From contig NZ_CP040899.1 in assembly GCF_006349365.1 (NCBI RefSeq), positions 2,728,001-2,792,000 on the forward strand: a stretch of 64,000 nt of DNA, given 5' to 3'. Source of the stretch: Georgenia wutianyii (lineage in GTDB: Bacteria; Actinomycetota; Actinomycetes; Actinomycetales; Actinomycetaceae). The translations under genes were made by a program, and so were the position numbers. The notes under the pieces were generated by a model. It was not told the DNA's origin. It ran no database searches and saw only the letters and a program-made list of their open reading frames with translations. Below are positions 27,239-42,028 of this stretch, piece by piece (positions within the stretch are counted from its first letter, which is position 1; each line of letters opens with the position of its first letter).

Positions 27239-28452
27239 CAGATGCTCACCCCGTCCTTCAGGATCTCGACCGGACGCAGGTCCGTGTCGGTGACCAGGAC
27301 GTCGGCGCGCCGTCCTGCCTCGAGCGCACCGACCGCCGGGTCCCCCAGGACGACGGCGGGTCCGGTGGACGCCGCGTAGACGGCGTCGACGAGGTCGACC
27401 CCGCCGGCCGCGGTCGTGCGCACGACGTCGAGCAGGTGCGCGGTGCCGCCGGCGATGGCGCTGCCGCCGGTGAGGCGGGCGACGCCGTCGGCGACGGTGA
27501 CGGCGAGGGAGCCGAGCTGGTAGTCACCGTCGGGCATGCCGGCCGCGGCCATCGCGTCGGTGACGAGGACGATGTTCTCCCGGCCGGCGATCTCGAAGAA
27601 CGCACGCACGAGGGCGGGGTCGAGGTGGGTGCCGTCGCCGATGAGCTCGAGGACGAGGCGACCCTCGCGCGCGGCGGCGAGGAACTCGGGGATGGGCCCG
27701 GGGTCGCGGTGGTGCATGGGGTTCATCCCGTTGCACAGGTGGGTGACGGTCGCGCGGGACGAGCGCGCGCCTGCCTCCGCGGCGAGCAGGTCCCCCGCCT
27801 CGCGGACCGCCGCCCGTGCCTGGTCCGCGGTGGCGACGGTGTGGCCGAAGGAGGGCAGCGCTCCCCCGGCGATGAGCGCCTGGCTCACCCCGCCCTGGCC
27901 GGTGACGCCGGGCGCCTCGGGGGCGAGGGTCATCGTCACGACGTGCCCCCGGCCGCGCTCGAGGAGCTCGCGGGTGAGGTCGGCGTCGGGCTCCTGGATC
28001 GCGGCGGGGTTCTGCGCCCCGCAGCGGTCGGCGGAGATGAACGGGCCCTCGTAGTGGATGCCGGCGAGGTCACCGGCCTCGACGAGCTCGACGAGGACGT
28101 CGGTCCGGGCGCGCAGGACGTCCGGCGGCGCGGTGACGAGCGAGGCGACGAGCGAGGTCGTGCCGTGGCGCAGGTGCTCGGCGGCGGCGGTGCGCGCGGT
28201 CTCGGCGTCCTCGGCGTCGGGGAAGCTCGCCCCGCCACCGCCGTGGCAGTGGAGGTCGACGAGACCGGGCAGGACGTAGCCCTCGACGGGCGTGGCCGCG
28301 GCGACGGCCTCACGCAGCCCTGGCGGCGCGTCGGCCGCGGCGCCGACCCACGTGATCGCGCTGCCCGAGATGACGACGGCCCCGTCCTCGACGACGGCGG
28401 TGGGGGTGACGACGCGACCGCGCAGGACGCGTGTGGTGGGGGCTTCGCTCAT
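27238..28452 (-). CDS. nagA: N-acetylglucosamine-6-phosphate deacetylase
   Basis: The 404-residue amidohydrolase converts GlcNAc-6-phosphate to glucosamine-6-phosphate and acetate. Visible metal and catalytic motifs are [28 protein letters not shown] and the catalytic Asp in [10 protein letters not shown]. The ATG at 28452 starts the conserved strand; an ATG seven codons upstream is less likely. Its stop shares one base with the GH1 start. No nagB or sugar transporter lies nearby in the window, so the rest of the amino-sugar pathway is elsewhere. Confidence 0.93.
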
Positions 28453-28540
28453 GGCCCCATTGTGCCAACACACCGCCGCCGCCCGACGGCTGGCCTCTCG
28501 GTCCGTCGCCCGAACGCGGCCGGCGCGGCGCCGCGCGGCG

Positions 28541-29236
28541 TCAGAAGAGCCGCGACTCCACGTCGTCGAGCCCGCGCATGGCGTTGTAGTCCAGGACGAC
28601 GCAGCGGATCCCGCGGTCCTCGGCGAGCACCCGGGCCTGCGGCTTGATCTCCTGCGCGGCGAACACGCCCTGGACGGGCGACAGCAGCGGGTCGCGGTTG
28701 AGCAGCTCGAGGTAGCGGGTGAGCTGCTCGACGCCGTCGATCTCCCCGCGCCGCTTGATCTCCACGGCGACAGCCCGCTCGAGCGGGTCGCGGGCGAGGA
28801 TGTCGACCGGACCGATCGCCGTCGGGTACTCCCGGCGCACGAGCCGGTGGCCCGGGCCGAGGAGCTCGATCTGCTGGGCGAGGAGCTCCTGGAGGTGGGC
28901 CTCGACGCCGTCCTTGACCAGGCCCGGGTCCACGCCGAGGTCGTAGGACCCGTCGTGAAGGACCTCGTGGATCCGCACGACCAGCCGGTCGTCGCTCTTG
29001 GCGTTCTGCACCGTCCAGACCTCGGTGACGCCGGCGGCGGCGTCCTCCTCCGCAGGCGGGGCGACCTCGAGCCGGCACGGCGGGCTCATCCAGTTCAGCG
29101 GCTTGTAGGACCCGCCGTCGGAGTGGACGAGCACCGAGCCGTCGGCCTTGACCATGAGCAGCCGGGTGGCCAGCGCGAGGTGGGCGTCCAGCCGCCCGGT
29201 GTAGTCGACCGAGCACCGGGCGATGACCGTACGCAT
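28541..29236 (-). CDS. nucS: mismatch-specific endonuclease NucS/EndoMS
   Basis: The 231-residue protein matches NucS in length and opening ([16 protein letters not shown]). The nuclease core has G-P-V-D-I-L-A-R-D followed by [16 protein letters not shown], the RecB-like D-E-x-K active site. NucS makes double-strand cuts at mismatches and replaces MutS/MutL repair in most actinobacteria. The last residues, R-L-F, fit the C-terminal beta-clamp-binding tail reported for this family. It follows DUF2550 on the same strand, downstream of the ATP synthase genes, an order common in actinobacteria. Confidence 0.93.
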   Translation of the reverse strand: MRTVIARCSVDYTGRLDAHLALATRLLMVKADGSVLVHSDGGSYKPLNWMSPPCRLEVAPPAEEDAAAGVTEVWTVQNAKSDDRLVVRIHEVLHDGSYDLGVDPGLVKDGVEAHLQELLAQQIELLGPGHRLVRREYPTAIGPVDILARDPLERAVAVEIKRRGEIDGVEQLTRYLELLNRDPLLSPVQGVFAAQEIKPQARVLAEDRGIRCVVLDYNAMRGLDDVESRLF

Positions 29237-29321
29237 GGGCGTTCCTCCCCTGGATGCCGCTGTCCGCGGCGATGACACTTCTGTCCGCCGGCCGCGCGGG
29301 TGGGCGGCCGGCGGTGCGGGC

Positions 29322-29738
29322 CTAGGCGGCGCCGCGGTCGACCGGCGGGCTGGCCTCGAGCCAGCTCGTCAGACCGGCGAGGGCGGCCGGCTCCAGGGCG
29401 AGGAAGAAGTCCCCGCCCCGGGCGTGGCAGCGCACCTCGACCGCCCCCCAGGCGCTGCCCGGCAGCACCCGCCGGGACGGGTCGATGACGAGCTCGCTGC
29501 GCCGCCACCGGGCCCGGGGGCCCGGTCGCAGCGACACCATGCGATACCAGTCGATCCGGTCGACCCCGTAGACGGCCACGCCGCTCACCCAGCTCGGGGA
29601 CTCGGCCTCACGCCACGCACAGTCGAAGGAGCCGACCACCCTGCTCAGGCTGCGGACCCGCAGGAGCAGGACCAGGCCCGCGACGAGGGCGAGCACGGCG
29701 AGCAGGAGAGCCACCCACAGCACCCACGCCCAGGACAC
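29322..29738 (-). CDS. DUF2550 family membrane protein
   Basis: The 138-residue protein has one N-terminal TM helix (about 4-26, [17 protein letters not shown]). A cytoplasmic domain with [16 protein letters not shown] and [11 protein letters not shown] follows, as in DUF2550. The function is unknown, but its position directly after atpC is conserved in many actinobacteria. The start is GTG at 29738, 12 bases after the atpC stop, so it is probably transcribed with the ATP synthase operon. Confidence 0.88.
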   Translation of the reverse strand: MSWAWVLWVALLLAVLALVAGLVLLLRVRSLSRVVGSFDCAWREAESPSWVSGVAVYGVDRIDWYRMVSLRPGPRARWRRSELVIDPSRRVLPGSAWGAVEVRCHARGGDFFLALEPAALAGLTSWLEASPPVDRGAA

Positions 29739-29750
29739 GGCCCCAAGACC

Positions 29751-30041
29751 TCAGCGCTCGGTGGCGGCTTCGGCGTGGTCCGCGCGCCGCTCGTCGTGCT
29801 CGTCGACGACGATCATGACGTCGTCGTCGTCGACCGACACGAACCCGCCGAGGATGTCGACCGACTCCGTGGCGCCCGCCGTGGACGTGAGGTGGACCTT
29901 GCCGGGCCGGAGCACGGCGAGGACCGGCTGGCGGCCCGGCCGGATGCCGAGCTCGCCGTCCGCGGCGGGCACGCTCACCGAGCTGGCCTCGCCGCTCCAC
30001 AGGGTCCGGTCCGGACCCACGATCTGCACCGACAGGGCCAC
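29751..30041 (-). CDS. atpC: F1Fo ATP synthase subunit epsilon
   Basis: The 96-residue protein has the epsilon beta-sandwich (L-S-V-Q-I-V-G-P-D-R-T-L-W-S-G and G-E-L-G-I-R-P-G-R-Q-P-V-L-A). It ends soon after the sandwich, so the C-terminal inhibitory helical hairpin of longer epsilon subunits is mostly absent. A short epsilon is usual in several actinobacterial groups and suggests altered control of ATP hydrolysis. The GTG start is five bases after the atpD stop. It is the last structural gene of the atp operon. Confidence 0.92.
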   Translation of the reverse strand: MALSVQIVGPDRTLWSGEASSVSVPAADGELGIRPGRQPVLAVLRPGKVHLTSTAGATESVDILGGFVSVDDDDVMIVVDEHDERRADHAEAATER

Positions 30042-30046
30042 CGCGA

Positions 30047-34095
<4,049 letters not shown>

Positions 34096-34156
34096 TGAAG
34101 TTCCTTCTCCTTGGCGACCGGGTGGTCGCGTCTCGTCTGTGGTGCGGGTGTCGGGG

Positions 34157-34968
34157 TCAGCCGGCGAACCGGCGTCGGGCGTCCTGGAGGCGGGCGAGCG
34201 TCGTGCCGTCGATGACCTCGGCGCCGACCTGGATCCGCATGCCGCCGATCACCGCGGGGTCCACCCCGACGTTGATCTGGACGGAACGGCCGTACGCGCC
34301 CTCCAGGATGCGGCCCAGCCGGGCCTCCTGCTCCTGGGTGAGCGGCGCGGCCGCGGTCACTCCTGCCACCAACCGGTCACGGCGGGCGGCGGCGAGCTCA
34401 CCGACGTGGCGCAGGGCGCTGATGAGCGAGCCCGCCCACGGCGTCGTGACCATCCGGTGGACCAGCAGCCGGGTCTCCGGGCTCGCGGCGGCGATGAGGG
34501 AGTCGAGCAGTGCCGCACGCCGCTGCGGGTCGACGTCCCGCTCGGCGAGCGCGGCCCGCAGCTCACGGCTGGAGGCGAGCAGCCGCTCGGTGTGGAACAG
34601 CTCCTCCTCCACCTCGAGCAGCGCGTCGCGCGACTGCGCGGCGGAGAGCACCGACGCTGCGGCGAGCTCCTCGACCGCGAGGCCGAGGTCCTCCTCCCGC
34701 GACCAGCGGGAGCGGACCATGCCGGCGAGCAGGTCGACGACCTCGGGGGCGACCTTGCCGTCGAAGAGCGCGCCGACGAGGCGCGCCTTGGCGTCCCCGG
34801 TGCGCCCGGGGTCGGTCAGCGCCCTGCGCAGGGAACCGGAGCCCGCGAGGGCGTCGGCCACCTCGTAGAGCTGGGAACCGAGCTCACGCCCGCGCTCCCC
34901 GGCCTCCCGCAGGGAGACCTCCCACCGCTCGCTCGCCGCGGACAGCGCGGCCTGGCTGCTCGCTCGCA

Positions 34969-34969
<1 letters not shown>
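34157..34969 (-). CDS. atpH: F1Fo ATP synthase subunit delta
   Basis: The 270-residue protein is longer than E. coli delta (177), which is usual for actinobacterial AtpH. The N-terminal helical bundle ([13 protein letters not shown]) and the C-terminal domain (L-T-Q-E-Q-E-A-R-L and [14 protein letters not shown]) are intact. Delta links the F1 head to the b-stalk. The ATG at 34969 shares one base with the atpF stop; a GTG three bases earlier (34972) is an alternative. Confidence 0.95.
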
Positions 34970-36642
<1,673 letters not shown>

Positions 36643-36871
36643 GGGGAGGAGGGGCGCAGCGGCAGACAGGACGAACCCCCAGAGCTGGTCGGGATTGCGG
36701 TGAAGGACCGCGATGTCGGGACTTGCCCCAGCCTAACGCACTCCCGCAGCGGGCTCCGCCAACCACGGCGCGGCCCGCGGCGTCCCGGACCTTCGTCCCG
36801 GCGGTGCGCGAGGGTGACGACGCGGCAGGCGCAGGGCGTCGCCGGGCCGGCCGGGAGTACGGAGTCGCCGG

Positions 36872-37318
36872 TCAGGCGCCCGGGACGTCCTTGTCCGCGC
36901 GAGCACCGGGGTCCACGTGCGGCACCCGCGACTGCAGCGCCGCTGACATCTCGATCGCCAGCGAGCCGAGGATCGCCAGGGCCAGTGTGACGAAGAACAC
37001 GAGCGGGTCGTAGAAGTCGAGGTCGCGCACGATGAGGAGGACGACGAAGACGACGACGACCTTGGCCAGCCAGCTGCCGACGAGCGCCGCGCTCGCGACG
37101 TGCAGCGGCTTGTCCGCCGTCGCGAGCATGACGACCGAGGTCGTGAGGAGGAAGAACGCGGCCAGCCCGGTGCCGAGCACCCCGCCCCACAGGCCCTGCG
37201 ACCCGGCCGCGAGGTAGCCGACGAGGCAGCCGCCGACGGCGAGGACCGCGAGGAGGAGGGCCATCCTGCGCAGCACCACGGTGAACATGGCGCGCAGGGG
37301 GGAGGGGGCGGTGGTCAT
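36872..37318 (-). CDS. AtpI-like small membrane protein at the head of the ATP synthase genes
   Basis: The 148-residue protein has four hydrophobic segments ([41 protein letters not shown] and F-F-V-T-L-A-L-A-I-L-G). Size, topology and place before atpB fit the AtpI-like proteins linked to ATP synthase assembly. Sequence similarity within this group is weak, so the name is positional. The ATG overlaps the stop of the wecA-like gene by four bases (ATGA). A gap of 229 bases separates it from atpB. Confidence 0.75.
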   Translation of the reverse strand: MTTAPSPLRAMFTVVLRRMALLLAVLAVGGCLVGYLAAGSQGLWGGVLGTGLAAFFLLTTSVVMLATADKPLHVASAALVGSWLAKVVVVFVVLLIVRDLDFYDPLVFFVTLALAILGSLAIEMSAALQSRVPHVDPGARADKDVPGA

Positions 37319-38430
37319 ACGGACTCCTTCTCGGAGGGAGGTGTGCGGCGCAGCCCGGGCAGCTTGCCGATGGTGACGAGGAGGGCGACGACGACGGCCA
37401 CCGCGCTGACGACGAGGACGACGCGCCGGTCGAAGACGACGAGCGCCGCGGCGCTGAAGGAGATGACCGCCGTCCACAGGTACATGACGAGGACCGCGCG
37501 CCGGTGGCTGTGTCCCCACTCGAGCAGCCGGTGGTGCAGGTGCATCCGGTCGGCCTGGAAGGGCGACTGGCCGGCCCGCAGCCGCCGGGCGACGGCGAGG
37601 GTCATGTCGAGCAGCGGCAGGAGGAGGACGGCGACCGGCAGGATGATCGGGATGAACGCGGGCAGCACCTGACCGGCGGAGAACGTCGCCGGGTCGATCT
37701 GGCCGGTGACGGTGATGGCGGCCGCGGCGACGGTGAGGCCGAGGAACATCGAGCCGGAGTCGCCCATGAAGATGCGCGACGGGTGGAAGTTGTGCGGCAG
37801 GAAGCCGATGCACGTGCCGACGACGGCGGCGATCACCACCGCGGCGAGGCTGGAGTAGTCCCCGGGGGTCGCCTCGCGGGTGAGCAGGTAGGTGTAGCCG
37901 AAGAAGGCGAGGCCCCCGATGCCCACCATCCCTGCGGCGAGCCCGTCCAGACCGTCGACGAAGTTCACCGCGTTGATCGCGACGACGACGACGAGCACGG
38001 TCGCGACGAGGGAGAGCCGGGCCGACCCGATCGTGAGGCCGAAGACCGGGAAGGTGATGAGCTGGACGCCCTGCCAGGCGATGAGTCCCGCCGCCAGCAC
38101 CTGGCCGGCGAGCTTGGTCATCCAGTCGAGGTCCCAGATGTCGTCGGCGACCCCGAGGAGGCTGACGAGCGCCGCGCCCCCGAGGATCGCCCAGGGCTGG
38201 GCGGTGCTGAAGACCCCCTCGAGGAAGGGGACGCGCGAGGCGAGGAGCAGCGCGACGGCGAAGCCGGCGAGCATCGCCAGGCCGCCGAGGCGCGGGGTCG
38301 GCGTCGTGTGCACGTCACGGGCCCGGACGGGGGTGAGCGCGTTCGTCGCCCTCGCCAGTCGCAGCGCGACGGGAGTGGCGAGGAACGTCACGACCGCCGC
38401 GACGAGCATGACGAGCAGGTAGACCCTCAC
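37315..38430 (-). CDS. WecA-type undecaprenyl-phosphate GlcNAc-1-phosphate transferase (MraY/GT4 family)
   Basis: The 371-residue polytopic protein (about 10-11 TM helices) moves a sugar-1-phosphate from UDP-sugar to a polyprenyl phosphate carrier. Signatures are P-R-L-G-G-L-A-M, G-V-A-D-D-I-W-D-L-D, N-F-V-D-G-L-D-G-L-A-A-G, F-M-G-D-S-G-S-M and the His motif H-L-H-H-R-L-L-E-W-G-H-S-H. In actinobacteria this orthologue usually primes arabinogalactan or secondary wall polymers. The GTG at 38430 overlaps the upstream stop (GTGA) and the stop overlaps the AtpI-like ATG. Confidence 0.93.
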   Translation of the reverse strand: MRVYLLVMLVAAVVTFLATPVALRLARATNALTPVRARDVHTTPTPRLGGLAMLAGFAVALLLASRVPFLEGVFSTAQPWAILGGAALVSLLGVADDIWDLDWMTKLAGQVLAAGLIAWQGVQLITFPVFGLTIGSARLSLVATVLVVVVAINAVNFVDGLDGLAAGMVGIGGLAFFGYTYLLTREATPGDYSSLAAVVIAAVVGTCIGFLPHNFHPSRIFMGDSGSMFLGLTVAAAAITVTGQIDPATFSAGQVLPAFIPIILPVAVLLLPLLDMTLAVARRLRAGQSPFQADRMHLHHRLLEWGHSHRRAVLVMYLWTAVISFSAAALVVFDRRVVLVVSAVAVVVALLVTIGKLPGLRRTPPSEKESV

Positions 38431-39125
38431 GGACTCGCAGCACCGTCCTTCGCGTCCGGGGTCCCGGCGTCGCCCACCTCGCCGTCGGGCCCGACGATGC
38501 CGGGGACGACGGCGGCGAGCTCGGCGAGGCCCAGCGCCCCGGCCCGCACGATGCGCAGGGTGGGGCCGGTGGCGTCGACGATGGTCGAGGCCACTCCCCC
38601 GCGCGAGGGTCCGCCGTCGAGGTAGACGTCGACGCTGTCGCCCAGGGCGGTGGCCGCCTCGAGGACGGTCGTCGCCGCGGGGCGCCCGTGGCGGTTGGCG
38701 CTGGAGACCGCGAGCGGCCCGGTGCGGGTGAGGAGGGCGAGGGCGACCTCGTCGTCGGGCATGCGCAGCGCGACGGTGCCGCCGGTGTCCCCGAGGTCCC
38801 ACGCGAGGGTGGGCTGGGCGCGGCAGATGATGGTGAGCGGCCCGGGCCAGAACGTCTCGACGAGCGTGGTGACGGCGGCGGGGACGTCGACGGCGAGGCC
38901 GGCGACGGTGGCCGGCGCCGGCACGAGGACCGGCGGCGGGCTCTGCCGGCCGCGGCCCTTGGCGGCGAGCAGGGCGGCGACGGCGTCGGGGTCGAAGGCC
39001 GAGGCGCCGATGCCGTAGACGGTGTCGGTCGGCAGGACGACGAGGCGCCCGCGGGACAGGGCGGTGGCCGCGGCGGCGACACCCTCGTCGCGGGTCTCGG
39101 CCTGGGTGCAGTCGTACACGCTCAC
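38427..39125 (-). CDS. L-threonylcarbamoyladenylate synthase (YrdC/Sua5 family)
   Basis: The 232-residue protein makes threonylcarbamoyl-AMP for the t6A37 modification of ANN-decoding tRNAs. The YrdC domain shows L-P-T-D-T-V-Y-G-I-G, A-A-K-G-R-G-R-Q-S-P-P-P, F-W-P-G-P-L-T-I-I and S-S-A-N-R-H-G-R-P-A. The last 30 or so residues are a variable Gly/Asp tail. The start is GTG at 39125. In actinobacteria it often follows prmC; here the VanZ-like gene sits between them on the other strand. It is coupled to the wecA-like gene by a GTGA overlap. Confidence 0.94.
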   Translation of the reverse strand: MSVYDCTQAETRDEGVAAAATALSRGRLVVLPTDTVYGIGASAFDPDAVAALLAAKGRGRQSPPPVLVPAPATVAGLAVDVPAAVTTLVETFWPGPLTIICRAQPTLAWDLGDTGGTVALRMPDDEVALALLTRTGPLAVSSANRHGRPAATTVLEAATALGDSVDVYLDGGPSRGGVASTIVDATGPTLRIVRAGALGLAELAAVVPGIVGPDGEVGDAGTPDAKDGAASP

Positions 39126-39175
39126 GGGGAGGATCTTCCCACGGGCGGCGCCGCGGGGGTGACATCCTTGCAGTG

Positions 39176-39547
39176 ATGCCCGTCCACCTCCGCCGCCTGC
39201 TCCTCGTCCTCGCGCTCCTGCTCCACCTCGCGGTGCTCTACGCGCCGCGGGTGCCGGCCACGGGGGCCGTCGGTGTCCCCGGGGCAGACAAGGTGGTCCA
39301 CGTCGCGGTGTTCGCGCTCGTCGTCGCCCTCGCGCTGTGGTCCGCCCTCCCCGCCCGCTGGGTGGTGCCCCTCGCCCTGGCGCACGCGGTGGGCAGCGAG
39401 GTGGTGCAGCACGTGTTCCTCGCCGACCGGTCGGGCGACCCGTGGGACGTGGTCGCCGACATCCTCGGCGTGGGGCTGGGCTGGGTGGCCGGGGTGGCGC
39501 TCAGCCGTCGGAGCGCCGCGCGAGGACCATCCGGTCGCGTCCGCTGA
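39176..39547 (+). CDS. VanZ-like family membrane protein
   Basis: The 123-residue protein has about three to four TM helices with the VanZ pattern: L-L-L-V-L-A-L-L-L-H-L-A-V-L-Y, then D-K-V-V-H-V-A-V-F-A, S-E-V-V-Q-H-V-F and D-P-W-D-V-V-A-D-I-L-G-V-G-L-G. VanZ domains are linked to teicoplanin resistance but most relatives have no known role. The ATG at 39176 follows a GTG at 39173; no ribosome site is seen, so translation may be leaderless. Its last 47 bases overlap the 3' end of prmC on the other strand. Confidence 0.8.
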   Translation: MPVHLRRLLLVLALLLHLAVLYAPRVPATGAVGVPGADKVVHVAVFALVVALALWSALPARWVVPLALAHAVGSEVVQHVFLADRSGDPWDVVADILGVGLGWVAGVALSRRSAARGPSGRVR

Positions 39548-40346
39548 GGTCGCGCAGGGTCCGGACGTCGACGAAGGCGCCGGTGGCCTCGGCGGCCGCA
39601 CGGGCGGCGGCGGCCTGGACCTCGGCGTGCTCCATGACGACGGTGCCGCCGGGTCGCAGCAACCGCGCGGCCGAGCGCAGGACGGCCCGGGGCACCTCGA
39701 GCCCGTCCGGCCCGCCGCCGTAGAGCGCGAGGTCGGGGTCGTGGTCGCGCACCTCGGGGTCGCGGGGCACCGCGTCCGGGGGGACGTACGGCGGGTTGGA
39801 GACGACGACGTCGACCGTGCCGTCGAGCTCGGGCAGCGCCGTCGCGGCGTCCCCGGCGACGAGCGTCACCTGCGGGGCGAGGTCGGCGGCGTTGCGCCGG
39901 GCGACGGCGAGGGCGGCCTCGCTCAGCTCCACGCCCCACACCTGTGAGCCCGGCACCTCGGTGGCGACGGCGAGGGCGATGGCGCCCGAGCCGGTGCACA
40001 GGTCGACGACGCGCGGGGAGGGCGTGCGCCGGGCCGCGGTGATCGCCTCCTCGGCGACGAGCTCGGTCTCCGGGCGCACGACGAAGGCGCCCGGCGCGGC
40101 GGTGAGCCGCAGGTGGCGGAAGAACATCTCGCCGGTGAGGTGCTGAAGCGGCTCGCGCCGCGCGCGCCGCTCGACGAGGCCCGCGTAGGAGGTGAGCTCC
40201 TCGCGCGAGGGTGCACCGGCCGTGACGAGCAGGCCGCCGAGCACGTGCTCGGCGAGCAGCCGGGCGTCGACGTCGGGCGAGGGCACGCCGGCCTCGGCGA
40301 GCAGGGTGGTCGCCCCGCGCACCGCCTCGCGCCAGCTCACCGCCAC
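39501..40346 (-). CDS. prmC: peptide chain release factor N5-glutamine methyltransferase
   Basis: The 281-residue SAM-dependent enzyme methylates the Gln of the GGQ motif in release factors. It has the SAM-site motif V-V-D-L-C-T-G-S-G-A-I-A-L-A, a second acidic position in W-G-V-E-L-S and the catalytic N-P-P-Y in V-V-S-N-P-P-Y-V-P. The start is GTG at 40346 (G-rich stretch five bases before) or GTG at 40340. It follows prfA, its substrate gene, on the same strand, but the two are separated by the 18-bp repeat array. The 3' end is overlapped by the VanZ-like gene. Confidence 0.94.
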   Translation of the reverse strand: MAVSWREAVRGATTLLAEAGVPSPDVDARLLAEHVLGGLLVTAGAPSREELTSYAGLVERRARREPLQHLTGEMFFRHLRLTAAPGAFVVRPETELVAEEAITAARRTPSPRVVDLCTGSGAIALAVATEVPGSQVWGVELSEAALAVARRNAADLAPQVTLVAGDAATALPELDGTVDVVVSNPPYVPPDAVPRDPEVRDHDPDLALYGGGPDGLEVPRAVLRSAARLLRPGGTVVMEHAEVQAAAARAAAEATGAFVDVRTLRDLSGRDRMVLARRSDG

Positions 40347-40367
40347 AGCAGCCCCCCGCCCCACACC

Positions 40368-40497
40368 CGAGCGCCACCCCACTCCCGAGCGCCACCCCAC
40401 TCCCCCGCGACAGCCGAGTTCCGCTCGACAGCCGACTTCCCCGCGACAGCCGAGTTCCGCGCGACAGCCGAGTTCCGCGCGACAGCGGAGTTCCCCA
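40368..40497 (-). repeat. tandem 18-bp repeat array between prfA and prmC
   Basis: Five head-to-tail 18-bp units (consensus CGACAGCCGAGTTCCGCG) occupy 40408-40497. Two copies of a different 18-bp unit (CGAGCGCCACCCCACTCC) precede them at 40368-40403. Because 18 is a multiple of three, the minus strand stays open across the whole gap: an ATG overlapping the prfA stop (40537) starts a 66-codon frame with N-S-A-V-A-R-type repeats, ending at 40337 inside the prmC start. Whether this frame is translated is unknown. The units match those of the array at 44224-44435. Confidence 0.85.
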
Positions 40498-40529
40498 CGG
40501 GCGCGAGCTCGACGCGGGAGCCGAGGCCC

Positions 40530-41627
40530 TCAGGCATTCGGGTCGGTGGCGGCGGCCAGGCGCTCGGCGGCCTCCAGCTCGACGGCCGAGCCGATGAGGG
40601 CGTCGAGGTCGCCGTCGAGCACGTGGTCGAGGTTGTAGGCCTTGAACCCGGTGCGGTGGTCCGCGATCCGGTTCTCCGGGTAGTTGTACGTCCGGATCCG
40701 CTCGGAACGGTCGACGGTGCGCACCTGGGAGCGGCGCGTCGCCGACGCCGCGGCCTGCGCCTCCTCCTGGCGGGCGGCGAGCAGCCGCGCCCGCAGGACG
40801 CGCAGGGCCGCCTCGCGGTTCTGCAGCTGGGACTTCTCGTTCTGCATCGACACGGTGATGCCCGTGGGCAGGTGCGTGATGCGCACGGCGGAGTCGGTCG
40901 TGTTGACGCTCTGCCCGCCGGGTCCCGACGAGCGGTAGACGTCGATGCGCAGGTCGTTCTGGTCGATCTCGACCTCGCCCGGGTCGTCCACCTCGGGCAG
41001 GACGAGGACGCCCGCCGCCGAGGTGTGGATGCGGCCCTGCGACTCGGTCACGGGCACGCGCTGCACCCGGTGGACGCCGCCCTCGTACTTCAGGCTCGCC
41101 CACACGCCGTCGGCCGGGTCCTGCAGCGAGCGGGACTTCACGGCGACCGCGACGTCCTTGTAGCCGCCGAGGTCGGACTCGGTCGCGCTGAGCAGCTGGG
41201 TGCTCCAGCCGCGCCGCTCCGCGAAGCGCAGGTACATGCGCAGGAGGTCGCCGGCGAAGAGCGCGGACTCCTGCCCGCCCTCCCCCGCCTTGATCTCGAG
41301 GATGACGTCGCGCCCGTCGTCGGGGTCGCGCGGGACGAGGACGCCGCGCAGGTGCTCGGCGGCGGCGTCGGCGGACTCGCGCAGCGCCGGCAGCTCGGCG
41401 GCGAAGGCGTCGTCCATCTCCGCGAGCTCGGCGGCGGCCTCGGCGTCGTCGGCCGCGCGGCGCCAGTCCTTGTAGGCGGCGACGACGCGCGTGAGCTCGG
41501 CGTACCGGCGACCGAGCCGCTTGGCCCGCCCGGCGTCCGCGTGGACCTCCGGGTCGGCGAGCTCCCGCTCGATCTGCGCGTGCTCGGCCAGCATCGGCTC
41601 GACGGCCGAGAAGTCCTCATGACTCAC
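40530..41627 (-). CDS. prfA: peptide chain release factor 1
   Basis: The 365-residue RF1 ends translation at UAA and UAG. The peptidyl-hydrolase loop reads [12 protein letters not shown], the domain entry is [12 protein letters not shown], and the anticodon-like tripeptide region lies near [12 protein letters not shown]. The start is GTG at 41627, six bases after AAGGGAGC. It is followed by a repeat array and prmC, whose product modifies its GGQ Gln. Upstream are rpmE and rho, an order common in actinobacteria. Confidence 0.97.
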   Translation of the reverse strand: MSHEDFSAVEPMLAEHAQIERELADPEVHADAGRAKRLGRRYAELTRVVAAYKDWRRAADDAEAAAELAEMDDAFAAELPALRESADAAAEHLRGVLVPRDPDDGRDVILEIKAGEGGQESALFAGDLLRMYLRFAERRGWSTQLLSATESDLGGYKDVAVAVKSRSLQDPADGVWASLKYEGGVHRVQRVPVTESQGRIHTSAAGVLVLPEVDDPGEVEIDQNDLRIDVYRSSGPGGQSVNTTDSAVRITHLPTGITVSMQNEKSQLQNREAALRVLRARLLAARQEEAQAAASATRRSQVRTVDRSERIRTYNYPENRIADHRTGFKAYNLDHVLDGDLDALIGSAVELEAAERLAAATDPNA

Positions 41628-41668
41628 GCGTGCGCTCCCTTCTCACCGACCTGCAGGTGGGCAGACGA

Positions 41669-41698
41669 CAGCGCCGGTGGGCTGACCCACCGGCGCTG
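41669..41698 (-). terminator. strong terminator hairpin after rpmE
   Basis: A perfect 13-bp stem (41669-41681 and 41686-41698, GC-rich, CAGCGCCGGTGGG with its inverse) encloses a four-base loop. It lies nine bases after the rpmE stop and before prfA on the same strand. It should reduce read-through from rpmE, implying a separate prfA promoter or partial coupling. No T tract follows, as is common in this GC range. Confidence 0.8.
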
Positions 41699-41706
41699 AC
41701 GAGGTC

Positions 41707-41916
41707 CTACTTCCGCTTGCCGTACCGCTGCTCGAAGCGCGCGACGCGGCCACCGGTGTCGAGGATCTTCTGCTTGCCCGTGTAGAACGGGTGGCAGGCG
41801 CTGCAGACGTCAGCGTTGATCTTGCCCTCGGTCGCGGTGGAGCGGGTCTCGAAGGTGTTCCCACAGGTGCACGTCACCGTGGTGGTGACGTACTCGGGGT
41901 GAATGCCCTGCTTCAT
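41707..41916 (-). CDS. rpmE: 50S ribosomal protein L31 (zinc-binding form)
   Basis: The 69-residue protein has the four zinc ligands in T-C-T-C-G-N and [12 protein letters not shown], so it is the C+ form of L31. A zinc-free paralogue would be expected elsewhere under zinc limitation. The ATG at 41916 has AAGGAGA upstream. It lies between rho and prfA and is followed by a clear terminator hairpin. Confidence 0.97.
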   Translation of the reverse strand: MKQGIHPEYVTTTVTCTCGNTFETRSTATEGKINADVCSACHPFYTGKQKILDTGGRVARFEQRYGKRK

Positions 41917-42028
41917 GTGTGTCTCCTTGGTGTGCTTCACTCCCGGGTCGGCGCGCAACGCCCGCCGTGAACCGGAAGCCGACGGTCCAGTGTGCCAGAA
42001 CGCCGCGGTGTCGGAAAATGTTCCGGGG

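Noticed and set aside
40368..40497. CRISPR array
   Set aside because: Units are directly adjacent with no unique spacers, and no cas gene is present in the window.
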